Shown here in pieces: positions 17,489 to 27,697 of a DNA stretch of 64,000 nucleotides. The stretch is from JBBRBB01 sp963830175 (lineage in GTDB: Bacteria; Bacteroidota; Bacteroidia; Chitinophagales; Chitinophagaceae): assembly GCA_963830175.1 (NCBI GenBank), contig CAWHKV010000002.1, positions 868,001 to 932,000 on the forward strand, given 5' to 3'. The position numbers and the translations under genes are program-made. How positions within the stretch are numbered: the stretch's first letter is position 1; each line of letters opens with the position of its first letter. The notes beneath the pieces were generated by a model. That model saw only the letters and a list, made by a program, of their open reading frames with translations. It was not told the origin of the DNA and made no database searches.

Positions 17489-18493
17489 TCAGCTCGCAAG
17501 GATTTTAACTATTTTAAGCCATTCTTCGCTAACTTTTTGCTTTTCCCTAATAGCAATTTCAAGTGGGGTATAGGTTAGATGATTGTTCATAATACCAACC
17601 ATAACATTATGCCGGCCTTCTAAGAGGCATTCAACGGCATGGTACCCCATTCGGCTGGCAATAACCCTGTCTATGCAGCTGGGTGCGCCACCGCGCTGTA
17701 TGTGCCCGAGAATGGTTACCCTTGTTTCAAGTCCGGGAATTTTTTCCTGAACTATGCGTGCTACTTCATTGGCGCCTTTTATTTGATCGTTTTTACGATC
17801 AGGTAAATAACCCTCTGCCACAATAACAAGGTTTACAAGTTTTTTTCTTTTTTCTTTTTCCTGGAGGGATGAGAGCAATTCTTCAATGCCCGTATCAATC
17901 TCCGGAATAAGAATATTTTCAGCACCGGTACTTATGCCACTGTGTAGGGCAATGTAACCTGCATGGCGGCCCATTACTTCAACCACAAATAACCGGTCGT
18001 GTGCATCCGCTGTATCCCGAATTTTGTCAATGGCTTCAACCGCGGTATTAACTGCTGTGTCGAAACCTATGGTAAAATCAGTTCCAAAAAGGTCTTTATC
18101 AATAGTGCCCGGAAGACCTATACACGGAATATCGTGTTCGCGGCTAAGCTTCATGGCGCCGGTAAAACTGCCATCGCCACCAATTACAACAAGCCCGTTA
18201 ATTCCACGCTTTTTCAGGTTCTCGAAAGCCATCTTTCTTCCTTCCGGACTAAAAAAGTCTTTGCTTCTTGCCGTTTTAAGCATGGTGCCGCCACGCTGAA
18301 TAATATTGGCTACAGAACGGGAGTCCATTTGAAAAATATCATCCTCTATCATTCCATTATAGCCACGAACAATGCCAAAAACTTCAAGGTTATTATATAA
18401 TCCTGTTCTTACTACCGCCCGTATTGCGGCATTCATACCAGGAGAATCTCCTCCTGAAGTTAAAACCCCGATCTTGGTTACTTTTTTTGCCAT
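17489..18493 (-). CDS. pfkA: ATP-dependent 6-phosphofructokinase
   Basis: Phosphorylates fructose-6-phosphate, 334 residues. Motifs are GVLTSGGDSPGMNAAIRAVV at the N-terminus, GGDGSFTGA, the catalytic loop GTIDKDLFGTD, and LGHIQRGGAPS. A Gly at GGDGS(F) in the nucleotide site fits the ATP-using rather than the PPi-using form. It is upstream of pyk and divergent from the chemotaxis-type kinase gene. Confidence 0.97.
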   Translation of the reverse strand: MAKKVTKIGVLTSGGDSPGMNAAIRAVVRTGLYNNLEVFGIVRGYNGMIEDDIFQMDSRSVANIIQRGGTMLKTARSKDFFSPEGRKMAFENLKKRGINGLVVIGGDGSFTGAMKLSREHDIPCIGLPGTIDKDLFGTDFTIGFDTAVNTAVEAIDKIRDTADAHDRLFVVEVMGRHAGYIALHSGISTGAENILIPEIDTGIEELLSSLQEKEKRKKLVNLVIVAEGYLPDRKNDQIKGANEVARIVQEKIPGLETRVTILGHIQRGGAPSCIDRVIASRMGYHAVECLLEGRHNVMVGIMNNHLTYTPLEIAIREKQKVSEEWLKIVKILAS

Positions 18494-18790
18494 TTAGGTG
18501 AAAGCTTTATCGATTATAAGCTACATCTTTTTCATACGGTTTGTATGATGCCCAAAAATAAGGGTTTTGCATACTAACAAGTATTATTTAAGGCGGATGC
18601 ATGTGGGTAATTATTTATTCTTCTATAAAATGTATAAAGTTTCTAAGTGAATGATTTATTGCTAAATTGTGTTTAATCAAAATTTTTTTATCCATTGCAT
18701 TGTGTTTAAAAAACTCTCAAAAATCTAAACCTTTTTATCTGTATTCAGCTTTCATGGTATTTTCTACAATAATGACTTACTTACCCCTCT
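18494..18790. other. Divergent intergenic region pfkA / CheB-CheR kinase
   Basis: About 300 bp of AT-rich DNA between divergent start codons. I see no ORF, no strong hairpin and no clear TAnnTTTG element correctly placed for either gene. It must carry both promoters. Confidence 0.4.
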
Positions 18791-21700
18791 ATGAAAAAGA
18801 AGGCAAATAACCTTATTGAACATACACCGATTAAAAACCTTTGCCCAGTTGTGGCTATAGGCGCATCTGCCGGAGGGTTAGAAGCAATTTCAGTTTTTTT
18901 AAAAAACCTGCCCGCCAAAACCGGGATGGCTTACGTGTATATACAGCATTTAGACCCAACGCATGAAAGTTTGTTATCTGCTATACTTTCCCGGCTAACT
19001 AAAATGAAGGTGTTAGAAGCTGAAGACAGAATGCCCGTAAAGCCCAATCATTTTTACATCATTCCACCGGAAAGTGACTTAAGAATTGATAATGGTATTT
19101 TAAAACTTGTTGAACGCAAAGAGAAGCCACACCTGCATTTGCCTGTTGACCGCTTTTTTACAAGCCTTGCCGAGAGCCATGTGCCAGGTGCTATAGGTAT
19201 TATTTTATCGGGTAATGCGAGTGATGGAACCATAGGACTTAAAGCTATTAAAGCCGCGGGGGGTTTAACCTTTGCACAAGATGAATCAGCAAAATTCAGG
19301 GGTATGCCCCAATCTGCAATAAGAGAAGGGTTAGTGGATAAAATATTATCGCCTCAAGATATCGCAAAGGAAATTGCGGGCATCAGCAGTAATAAGGAGT
19401 TAATCAAGATTGCCCTCGCAGATGCTAATGAACCCGCCGGTGTTGACAATGATGAGGACCTTAAAAGCATACTGCTTATCATTAAAAGTTTTACAGGAAT
19501 AGATTTCACCCATTATAAACCTACTACCATAAGGCGGCGCATTATAAGAAGAATGCTTTTATTTAAACTTGAATCGTTTAAAGACTACATCGGGTATTTA
19601 AATACTAATAATGAAGAAGTAGATAATTTATATAATGACCTTTTAATTAATGTTACAAATTTTTTCAGGGATCCTGATACATTAGAGTATGTAAAAAAAT
19701 CTGTTTTCCCTGCGATCATTAAATCCAAGAATGCAAATAATCCCATTCGCATTTGGGTGCCTGCCTGTTCAACTGGTGAGGAGGCCTATAGTCTTGCTAT
19801 TATTTTGATGGAAATATTGAATGATAACGCAAATAAGTTTCCCATTCAAATTTTCGCAACAGACCTCAGTGAAAAGGCAATTAAAAAAGCACGCACCGGT
19901 TTGTATTCTCCACAGGAGCTTGCTTCAGTTTCTGAAGACAGAATTCAAAAATATTTTGAAAAAATTGACGGGCACTACAGAATAATTAAAGTTATTAAAG
20001 ACAGTTGTGTTTTTGCGCCGCATAATTTATTTAAAGATCCTCCCTTTTCCCGGCTCGATTTTATTAGTTGCTGTAACCTGATGATTTACCTGGATGGTGT
20101 TTTGCAGAAAAAGATCTTGTCTATTTTTCGATATGCGCTCGGTAATGAAGGATTTTTAATGTTGGGTAAATCGGAGAATATTATTGCCTCGCCCCAATTA
20201 TTTAACCAGGCAGAAAAAAAGTATAAAGTTTTTACCCCAAGAAAAGATGCCGCAAACAAATCGTGGTTCGACATAAGTTATCGCACTTCTGATGCCGGGT
20301 TTAAAAACATGGTTAATAAAGAGAGCAATCAAAGTGGTGCAACAGGTGTAGAAATGGACAAACTGGTTGATGATATTTTGCTTAAAAATTATATTCCGGC
20401 AAGTGTTCTTATTAATGAAAATCTAGACATTCTCCAGTTTCGCGGGCAAACAAATTTATTTTTAGAACCTATGCCGGGCAAGGCAAGTTTAAACCTGCTT
20501 AAAATGGCCCGCCCCTCCATTTCAATTGAAATAAGAAATGCCGTTGTTAAAGCATCCCGTTCGCAAACACCTATAAAAAAACAAAAGATAGAGGAGGGTA
20601 AAGATGGGCAAACCAAAATAATTACGTTAAGAGTAGACCCTGTAACTCAATGATGGTAAAGAAAAATTGTTCCTGGTGGTTTATGAAGAAATGCCATCCC
20701 CGGAAACCTTAAACCTAAAGCCCTCGGTTTCCAAAGATAAAATGGTAATACAGCTGCAGGCAGAATTGGTTGCCCTTAAGGAAGATATACGCACAATGAT
20801 GGAAGAGCAGGAGGCAGGTAATGAAGAATTGCAGTCTGCCAATGAAGAGATCGTTTCAAGCAACGAAGAATTACAAAGCATTAATGAAGAACTGGAAACC
20901 TCTAAAGAAGAACTGGAAAGTACCAATGAAGAATTAATGACCATTAATGATGAATTGCAGGTTCGTAACCTGCAGTTATCTGAATCAACCGATTATGCAG
21001 AGGCGGTATTTGAAACCATTCGTGAAGCTGTGTTATTGCTTGACAAAGATTTGCGCATATTGAGTGCTAACAAGGCATTTTACAAAACCTTTAAAATTCG
21101 GGAAGATGAAACAGAAGGCGCAATGTTCTATGAACTTGGAAACCAACAGTGGCATATTCCGGAATTAATGATGGAGCTTAATAAAGTTATACCACTTGAT
21201 TTTCACCTTGTTCATTACGAAGTAACCAATACATTCCAGTTAATTGGCGAAAAAACCATGTTAATAAATGCTAAAAAAATCCAGAAACCATTACAAAACC
21301 AGGAGCAGATACTACTTACAATAGAAGACATTACAGAGCACAGGGCAGCACAAAAGCTTTTAGAAGAAAAAGAGAAGTGGTTCCGGAACATGGCAGACAA
21401 TGCACCTGCGATGATATGGGTAGCCGATACAAGCCGAAAACGAACTTTCTTTAATAAAACCTGGTTAGACTTTACAGGACGAACGCTGGAGCAGGAAATT
21501 AATGAAGGCTGGATAGAAAATATACATAAAGATGATATTGAAAGGTTATTAAAAACCTTTAATGAAAACTTTACAAACCGCACGCAATATACCTTAGAAT
21601 TCAGGCTGCGAAAATTTGATAAAACCTATCACTGGATGCTTGCAACAGGCAAGCCAACTTACAATGCTTTAAATGAATTTACAGGTTATATTGGCACACT

Positions 21701-22899
21701 TGCCAATATTAATGATCAAAAGGTGGCAGAGCAATTATTACAGGAAGCATCAGATAAATTACACACCGTTTTAGATGCCCTCCCAAATATTGCCTGGATA
21801 ATTAACAGGGAGGGAAAGGCAGAATATTTTAACCAACAATATTTTCGCTACACAGGTTTAAAAGAAAATAAAAATTTTGATGAAACCTTAATGGCCAACC
21901 TTTTTCACAAAAAAGACATTAAAAATTATTTTCCAATCAATTCAAATCGCCTGGAAGAAAATTTTATTGAAGGAGAAGCTCGGTTAAAAAGACATGATGG
22001 AGAATTCCGGTGGCACCTTATACGTGGTGTGCCTGTTAAAGACGATAATGGCCGCGTAAAATTATGGGTAGGTACAGGTACAGATATTCATACTCAAAAA
22101 ACCCTGAATGAAGAATTAGAAATGCGGGTTGTTCAGCGTACCGCAGACCTTCAGCAAATCAACAAAGAAATGGAACGCTCTAACAGCGAACTTCAACAAT
22201 TTGCGTATGTTGCCAGTCATGATTTGCAGGAACCGTTAAGAAAAATTGTGACCTTCGCAGACAGGTTACTTAATAGTAAAAGCGATCTGCCTGAAAAATC
22301 ACAATTTTATATTGATAAAATAGTCGCGTCTTCGCAAAGAATGACTGCTTTAATTGAAGACCTCTTAAATTTTTCCCGGATATCAAGAACCGGCAACAAA
22401 TTTACCCTGGTTGATTTAAAAGAAAGTCTTTTAAAAGTGCTTAGCAATTTTGACCTTATTGTAGCACAAAAAAATGCAACCATCACCTATCAGAACTTGC
22501 CGGTAATTGAAGCTATACCGGTACAAATGGAACAATTATTCCACAATTTAATTAGTAATGCATTAAAGTTTAGCCAGGATGAAACGCACACCTGTAATTG
22601 AAATTACCGGAAGAAAAGTTACACCCGGAGAAACTGAAAAACTTGCAGGATTAAACAAAGACCTTAGCTATGTAGAAATTGTGGTAAGAGATAATGGTAT
22701 TGGATTTGATAATGAATTTGCAGAGCAGATCTTCGTGATCTTTCAAAGATTAAATGACAAGCAACATTATAAAGGAACAGGTATCGGGCTTGCATTGTGC
22801 AGAAGAATTGTAGGAAATCACGGAGGAAAAGTATTCGGAATTTCAAAGGAAGGAGAGGGTGCAACTTTCATAATTATATTGCCCATAAAACAAGGCTAG
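18791..22899 (+). pseudogene. CheB-CheR-PAS-histidine kinase hybrid, two frameshifts
   Basis: One long signalling protein spread over three frames (18791-20653, 20667-22601, 22579-22899). In order: a CheB methylesterase domain without receiver (S26 in GASAGG, H53 in IQHLDPTH, D145 in GNASDGTIG); a CheR methyltransferase (about 215-490; VTNFFRDP, WVPACSTGEEAYSLA, FISCCNLMIYL); a coiled coil rich in NEELQS-type repeats (20760-20990); two or three PAS domains; a HisKA domain (FAYVASHDLQEPLRK); and an ATPase domain (RDNGIGF, GTGIGLALCRRI). One extra base near 20644-20650 and one in GAAAC at 22581-22585 break the frame. Corrected length is about 1,365 residues. This is a sensor kinase of the CheB/CheR hybrid class; its ligand is unknown, and no chemoreceptors lie nearby. 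Confidence 0.85.
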
Positions 22900-22901
22900 T
22901 T

Positions 22902-23333
22902 ATGAGTTTGAACAAAGCGATAGACGGACCTATACTTTTAGTTGAAGATGACCCGGACGACCAGGAAATGATGCGTGAAATTTTAAATTCTCTTGGCGTA
23001 AAGAATGAACTTGTGGTTTTCTATAACGGGCACGATGTCCTTAAATTTTTGAGGGAAACTTCTGAACAACCATTTCTAATACTTTCAGATATAAACATGC
23101 CTAAGCTTAACGGGCTTGAACTTAGAAAGGAAATTAATTCTGAGCAATCTTTAAAACAAAAAAGTATTCCTTTTGTATTTCTTTCCACAACAGACTCCCG
23201 GCAAATTGTTCTTGAAGCCTACGATTTAACTGTACAGGGCTTTTTTAAAAAGCCAAACTCCTACAAGGAGTTTAAGGAAATGCTGAAGATGATCATTGAT
23301 TACTGGCGCTTTTGCAAGCACCCGAATAATTAA
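22902..23333 (+). CDS. Single-domain response regulator (Rcp1-like)
   Basis: A 143-residue stand-alone receiver domain with no output domain. The acidic pocket is LLVEDDPDDQEM, the phosphoacceptor is D63 in LSDINMPKLNG, the switch Thr lies in VFLSTTDS, and the Lys in FFKKPNS. I start at the ATG at 22902, 2 nt after the upstream kinase stop. The longer ORF from 22797 overlaps the kinase. It is probably phosphorylated by the preceding hybrid kinase, since both come from one operon. Its stop overlaps that of ftsY by 4 nt. Confidence 0.92.
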   Translation: MSLNKAIDGPILLVEDDPDDQEMMREILNSLGVKNELVVFYNGHDVLKFLRETSEQPFLILSDINMPKLNGLELRKEINSEQSLKQKSIPFVFLSTTDSRQIVLEAYDLTVQGFFKKPNSYKEFKEMLKMIIDYWRFCKHPNN

Positions 23334-24292
23334 TTTTCCAGGTTAAAAAGGGTGTCTACAAATTCGTGTTTATCAAAAACGATCAGGTCATCGATTTTTT
23401 CTCCTACCCCAATATATTTCACAGGAATTTTAAACTGGTTGGCAATTGCCAAAACAACACCTCCCTTCGCGGTACCGTCTAATTTTGTAATGATAATAGA
23501 AGAAACCTCTGTAGCGGAGGTAAACTGTTTTGCCTGCTCTACCGCATTTTGACCGGTTGAGCCATCAAGTACCAATATAACTTCATGCGGCGCATCAGGT
23601 ATTATTTTAGTTATAACCCTTTTAATTTTTGAGAGTTCTTCCATCAGGTGTGCTTTGTTATGCAACCTGCCTGCGGTATCTATTAACACTACATCCGATT
23701 TGCGCGAAACCGCGCTTTGCACCGCATCAAAAGCTACAGCACCGGGATCGCTGCCCATAGCTTGTTTAACAATGGGCACGCCCACTCTTTCACTCCAAAT
23801 GGTTAACTGATCCACAGCAGCAGCTCTAAAAGTATCTGCTGCACCCAGCAACACGCTCTTCCCAGCTTTTTTATAGTTATGCGCCAGCTTTCCTATGGTT
23901 GTGGTTTTACCAACTCCATTTACACCAACAACCAAAATCACATAGGGTTTTTTACCCGGTGGAATTTCAAAATTTTTATAGGAATCTTCCGATGAAGTAG
24001 CCAGCATGCTTTCTATTTCTTCCTGCAACAGCCTGTTTAAATCACTGGTGGTTACATATTTGTCTTCTGATACACGTTTTTCAATTCTTTCAATTATAGC
24101 GATTGTGGTATCCACACCTACGTCAGCGCTCACTAAGGCATCTTCAAGATTATCCAGCACTTCTTCATCAACCGTACTTTTGCCGGCAATGGCTTTGGTT
24201 ATTTTTGAGAGGAAACCTTCCTTCGTTTTTTGTAAACCTTCGTTTAAACTTTCCTTTTCTTTTTTGCCAAATAATTTTCCTAAAAAACTCAT
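23330..24292 (-). CDS. ftsY: Signal recognition particle receptor FtsY
   Basis: SRP-receptor GTPase for co-translational membrane targeting, 320 residues, with only a short acidic/basic N-terminal region (MSFLGKLFGKKEKES). The NG domain has the P-loop VGVNGVGKTTTIGKLA, AADTFRAAAVDQL, DTAGRLHN and TKLDGTAKGG. In many Bacteroidota ftsY follows the DUF4295 gene and precedes rimO; here it lies downstream of ribBA with a 50-nt gap. Confidence 0.97.
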   Translation of the reverse strand: MSFLGKLFGKKEKESLNEGLQKTKEGFLSKITKAIAGKSTVDEEVLDNLEDALVSADVGVDTTIAIIERIEKRVSEDKYVTTSDLNRLLQEEIESMLATSSEDSYKNFEIPPGKKPYVILVVGVNGVGKTTTIGKLAHNYKKAGKSVLLGAADTFRAAAVDQLTIWSERVGVPIVKQAMGSDPGAVAFDAVQSAVSRKSDVVLIDTAGRLHNKAHLMEELSKIKRVITKIIPDAPHEVILVLDGSTGQNAVEQAKQFTSATEVSSIIITKLDGTAKGGVVLAIANQFKIPVKYIGVGEKIDDLIVFDKHEFVDTLFNLEN

Positions 24293-24342
24293 TATGTCTG
24301 TTGGTTTTGGTGTAAAGAGCGGTTTGATCTTAAGAGAAAGTT

Positions 24343-25551
24343 TTACAACTTTTCAGATAGTATCTCATGCCCGAGTTTGTCTCGTTTTGTAGTGAGGTAT
24401 TTTTCATTGTGCAGGTTTGGAATAATTTCAATGGGAACTATATCTACTATTTCTAAACCATAACCTTTTAGTCCGGCTCTTTTCTTCGGGTTATTGCTCA
24501 TCAGTTTTAACCGGGTGGCACCGAGATATCTCAATATCTGCGCACCTACACCATAATCTCTTTCATCCATTCCAAAGCCCAGGTGTAAATTGGCCTCAAC
24601 AGTATCCAGTCCCTCTTCCTGCAACTTGTATGCTTTTAGTTTGTTCATGAGTCCAATACCCCGGCCTTCCTGGTTCATATATACTATAATTCCTTTACCC
24701 TGCTGTTGAACCATCAGCATTGCCTTATGCAATTGTTCGCCGCAATCGCAACGTAGACTGCCCAGTATATCGCCTGTAAAACAACTTGAGTGAACCCTTG
24801 TAAGAATGGGTTCATCTTTTTCCCAGGAACCTTTTATAAGTGCCAGGTGTTCTCCGCCGGAGCTGGTTTCTTTAAAGGCAACCAGTTCAAACTCGCCAAA
24901 TTGTGTAGGCATTTTAACCCTTACAATTTCCTCAATTAAAGAATCGGTTTTTAAACGGTATTCGATCAGGTCTTTTATTGAAACAATTTTCAGGTCGAAT
25001 TTTTTAGCAAGCGATTTTAGGTCGGCAAGCCTCGCCATTGTTCCATCTTCGTGCATTATTTCAACCAATACTCCTGCAGGTTCAAATCCTGCAAGTCTTG
25101 CAAAATCTATTGTAGCTTCTGTATGCCCGGCACGGCGTAAAACGCCACCTTTCTTTGCCCTTAAGGGAAAAATATGCCCGGGTCGCCCCAAATCAGATGG
25201 TTTTGTGGAAGGGTCAATTAATGATTGAATTGTCTTTGCCCTGTCATGCGCACTGATGCCAGTTGAGCAGCCATGCCCGATAAGATCTACGCTAACAGTA
25301 AATGGTGTTTCATGTAATGCGGTGTTATTATTCACCATTAAGTTTAACTGTAACTCATTTGCGCGGTCTTCGGTAATGGGGGCGCAGATAAGACCACGTC
25401 CATGCTTACTCATAAAATTTATCACTTCCGGGGTAACATTTCTGGCAGCAGTAACAAAATCACCTTCATTTTCCCGGTCTTCATCATCGACCACAATGAT
25501 CATTTTTCCAAGCTTAAGGTCATCTATGGCACTTTCAATAGAGTTAAGCAT
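24343..25551 (-). CDS. ribBA: Bifunctional DHBP synthase / GTP cyclohydrolase II
   Basis: Supplies both precursors of riboflavin, 402 residues. Residues 1-200 are 3,4-dihydroxy-2-butanone-4-phosphate synthase (DDEDRENEGDFV, STGISAHDRAKTI, GHTEATIDFARLAG). Residues about 205-402 are GTP cyclohydrolase II, with the zinc cysteines in SSCFTGDILGSLRCDCG and the motif NQEGRGIGLMNK. No FMN riboswitch is recognisable in the 149 nt upstream. It is followed by ftsY on the same strand. Confidence 0.97.
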   Translation of the reverse strand: MLNSIESAIDDLKLGKMIIVVDDEDRENEGDFVTAARNVTPEVINFMSKHGRGLICAPITEDRANELQLNLMVNNNTALHETPFTVSVDLIGHGCSTGISAHDRAKTIQSLIDPSTKPSDLGRPGHIFPLRAKKGGVLRRAGHTEATIDFARLAGFEPAGVLVEIMHEDGTMARLADLKSLAKKFDLKIVSIKDLIEYRLKTDSLIEEIVRVKMPTQFGEFELVAFKETSSGGEHLALIKGSWEKDEPILTRVHSSCFTGDILGSLRCDCGEQLHKAMLMVQQQGKGIIVYMNQEGRGIGLMNKLKAYKLQEEGLDTVEANLHLGFGMDERDYGVGAQILRYLGATRLKLMSNNPKKRAGLKGYGLEIVDIVPIEIIPNLHNEKYLTTKRDKLGHEILSEKL

Positions 25552-25700
25552 TCAATGTATTTTACGCAAAATTACACCTATTGTTCAAACCTTTAAAAAC
25601 ATGGTTATTAAGTTGGCTAAAGGTTAAGACATATATTATAAAGACCGTAAAATGTTTCTATTTTCCCAATTATACCTCCCTTGCTTTCCCAATTGTTTTC

Positions 25701-26510
25701 TTAGTTAAAAACATTAAAAAAGAGATATTCAAATCGTAACAGAAACCCATTAGGCGCTGTACGCACCATGTTACTATATAGCTGTTGCTTATAACCAAGG
25801 TCTAACCTTGCCTGGCTATTAAAAATAAACTGAACTGATGCAGTTGCATCAAGGTAACTTTTGCCGTTTGCAGGTAAAGTTTGCCCGAGAACTTCTGTCA
25901 TCAGGTTCATATTGGTTTGTTTGTAACTTGTATATTTTACAGGCAGCATTAATTTGCCTGCAGATAAGGTATAATTGATGCCTGCATTCGCCTGTTCGTC
26001 CGGGAATTTATATTTCTCGTTTCCAAGCGCTCTTTCATAACCTGCAGATGTAGAAAGCGCTACTTTATTAAGCAACTGGGTTGCAATAATTCCGCCTTCA
26101 TAACCGCTGTTGTGACCGTTAATATCAATTTCATCCTGGTGTATATCGCTGTTGTTGAAACTGTAACGTGCGTATGCAGCCATTCGAAAATGACTATGCA
26201 CTTTATCATTGCTTAAAAAACGATATTTACCATAAAACCCAACACCCTCACCCACAAAAGAATTATTCCGGTTACTTATAAAACCTTCTGCATGCAGCAT
26301 CAGGTTTTTATTTACTCCCCACATTAATTCCGGTAGCACATGCACATTGTATGTGTTATCATCTTTTTTCATCGCGTAGCCCGACAGCCTTGCGCCAAGC
26401 GAATGTGCAGGCATGTTGCTAGCGGGTTCAGTAAATACAAACAACTCCTGGGCACGTATAGATGTGGCCACAAGGGTTGTGATCATAAGGATTAAAATTC
26501 GGTTTAGCAT
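25701..26510 (-). CDS. Putative outer-membrane beta-barrel protein of the metal cluster
   Basis: Product of 269 residues with signal peptide MLNRILILMITTLVATSIRAQ. The rest is a series of amphipathic strands rich in Tyr/Gly/Asn ending FLLRFEYLFFNVFN, an aromatic-terminated outer-membrane barrel pattern. I do not recognise a named family with certainty. It is the last gene of a minus-strand run with two heavy-metal-associated proteins, which suggests involvement in metal or copper handling at the outer membrane; this is inference from position only. Confidence 0.65.
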   Translation of the reverse strand: MLNRILILMITTLVATSIRAQELFVFTEPASNMPAHSLGARLSGYAMKKDDNTYNVHVLPELMWGVNKNLMLHAEGFISNRNNSFVGEGVGFYGKYRFLSNDKVHSHFRMAAYARYSFNNSDIHQDEIDINGHNSGYEGGIIATQLLNKVALSTSAGYERALGNEKYKFPDEQANAGINYTLSAGKLMLPVKYTSYKQTNMNLMTEVLGQTLPANGKSYLDATASVQFIFNSQARLDLGYKQQLYSNMVRTAPNGFLLRFEYLFFNVFN

Positions 26511-26518
26511 ATAAATTA

Positions 26519-26539
26519 AGGGGCAGATACGCTGCCCCT
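26519..26539 (-). repeat. Intercistronic GC-rich hairpin
   Basis: Perfect 8-bp inverted repeat AGGGGCAG/CTGCCCCT with a 5-nt loop, in the 35-nt gap between the HMA-domain gene and the barrel gene. No T tract follows on the minus strand, so it may be a stability or processing element rather than a terminator. It ends only 9 nt before the barrel-gene ATG. Confidence 0.65.
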
Positions 26540-26545
26540 ACAGTT

Positions 26546-27088
26546 TTAAAGTGTTACGTGGTAAACGCGTTGATTACCTGATTTGCTTGTATTGCAGCAT
26601 GCTTCCATTTGTCCTGTTTCCATACACTTCATGGTTGTAAATGCCGAATATTTCTTAAAATCATTATCGGATAAAAAGCCTTTATCAACAATATGTAAAG
26701 TGACTTCACCATTTAATTGTTGCTGTTTTGCATTGATGAAATGAAAGGTGTTATCTCCAACTGTTACGTGCGCATCTTTTTTTACATCAACGTTATTTAC
26801 ATTGGTTGTAATCTTCATATTCGCTACATTAAAACCCGCATCTACTACGGCATTTCTAACCGCATCCAGGTCTACCGGAATGTTTTTTTTGAATTGAATG
26901 GTGTAGCTTGAATTTTCAATATTTGCTTTTACCGATTCGATTGAATTTACTTTTGTCAGTGCCTTATATATAGCCTTTGAACACATTGAGCAGGTTAACC
27001 CGCTGGCAGTTAATTCTGCCGATTCAAACTGGGCATTGGCTGAAGTAATGCTGAAACCTATCAGCATTACCAGTATTAATTTTTTCAT
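26546..27088 (-). CDS. Exported heavy-metal-associated (HMA) domain protein
   Basis: Product of 180 residues with signal peptide MKKLILVMLIGFSITSANA. Residues about 22-90 form an HMA fold with the metal-binding CxxC in SGLTCSMCSKAIYKAL. The second half (about 95-180) has no recognised domain and ends with a C-x10-CC arrangement (CMETGQMEACC) that may also bind metal. Likely a periplasmic copper-binding protein. It lies 28 nt downstream of the Cys-rich HMA protein gene. Confidence 0.82.
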   Translation of the reverse strand: MKKLILVMLIGFSITSANAQFESAELTASGLTCSMCSKAIYKALTKVNSIESVKANIENSSYTIQFKKNIPVDLDAVRNAVVDAGFNVANMKITTNVNNVDVKKDAHVTVGDNTFHFINAKQQQLNGEVTLHIVDKGFLSDNDFKKYSAFTTMKCMETGQMEACCNTSKSGNQRVYHVTL

Positions 27089-27116
27089 TTAAAAATAATT
27101 TATTGGTGAAAAGGAA

Positions 27117-27590
27117 TTAGCTTTTACTGCACTTGCCATCAGCGCAACAATTTTCGCCGGCTGCATGGTCTTTGCAACAACTCATGTCTGCTTTGCAGCA
27201 GCCATCTTTTTGGCAATCGTCCATGTTCTTGCAGCAGGTCATACCGGTTGCATCAGCAGAAGCAGTTCTATCATATTGGCAGCATTCATCAAGGTCGTTG
27301 TATGCGTCTTTGGTTGCCTTAACTTTTTCAGTATCGTAACCTGCCTTAGCAACTGACTCCTGAATCGCCATATTTCCAGATTTAGAAGCATCATAACTTA
27401 CAACCAGGAATTTTGAATCTTTATTCCAGATAGCAGACTCGGCGCCGGCAGCTTTAGCCGCTTTTTCTATTTTGTTTTTACACATGCTGCAGTTACCTGC
27501 CACTTTAATGCTGTCTGTTTTAGATTGTGCGAATGCACCTATAGAAAGGAAGGAGAGTAATACTGATAATACTATTGTTTGCGTTTTCAT
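27117..27590 (-). CDS. Exported HMA-domain protein with a cysteine-rich tail
   Basis: I start at the ATG at 27590 because it is followed at once by the signal peptide MKTQTIVLSVLLSFLSIGAFAQ (157 residues). An HMA-like domain (about 25-90) carries VAGNCSMCKNKIEKAAKAAG. The last 55 or so residues contain 12 cysteines, mostly as CC pairs (ECCQ, TCCK, GCCK, SCCK, NCCAD), a metallothionein-like layout. Predicted to bind several copper or other soft-metal ions in the periplasm. The upstream ORF extension is probably untranslated. Confidence 0.85.
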   Translation of the reverse strand: MKTQTIVLSVLLSFLSIGAFAQSKTDSIKVAGNCSMCKNKIEKAAKAAGAESAIWNKDSKFLVVSYDASKSGNMAIQESVAKAGYDTEKVKATKDAYNDLDECCQYDRTASADATGMTCCKNMDDCQKDGCCKADMSCCKDHAAGENCCADGKCSKS

Positions 27591-27697
27591 TGAAATAAAA
27601 TTTTGATTTGTTTTAATAAAAGTCTTTAAATACGAAATGCATGGTGAATATCCAAGCATAAAAGGGTGCGCAGTAAACTGCAACACATTAAATCAAA

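Noticed and set aside
25071..25095. CCTGCAGG-TTCAAATCC-type sequence resembling a tRNA T-arm
   Set aside because: It lies inside the ribBA coding sequence, and no acceptor, D-arm or anticodon arm can be built around it.
25552..25700. FMN riboswitch upstream of ribBA
   Set aside because: The 149 nt contain none of the conserved riboswitch core segments that I can recognise.
26519..26539. GC-rich hairpin between metal genes as a terminator
   Set aside because: It is not followed by a T tract and the downstream gene begins within 9 nt on the same strand, so an intercistronic element is likelier.
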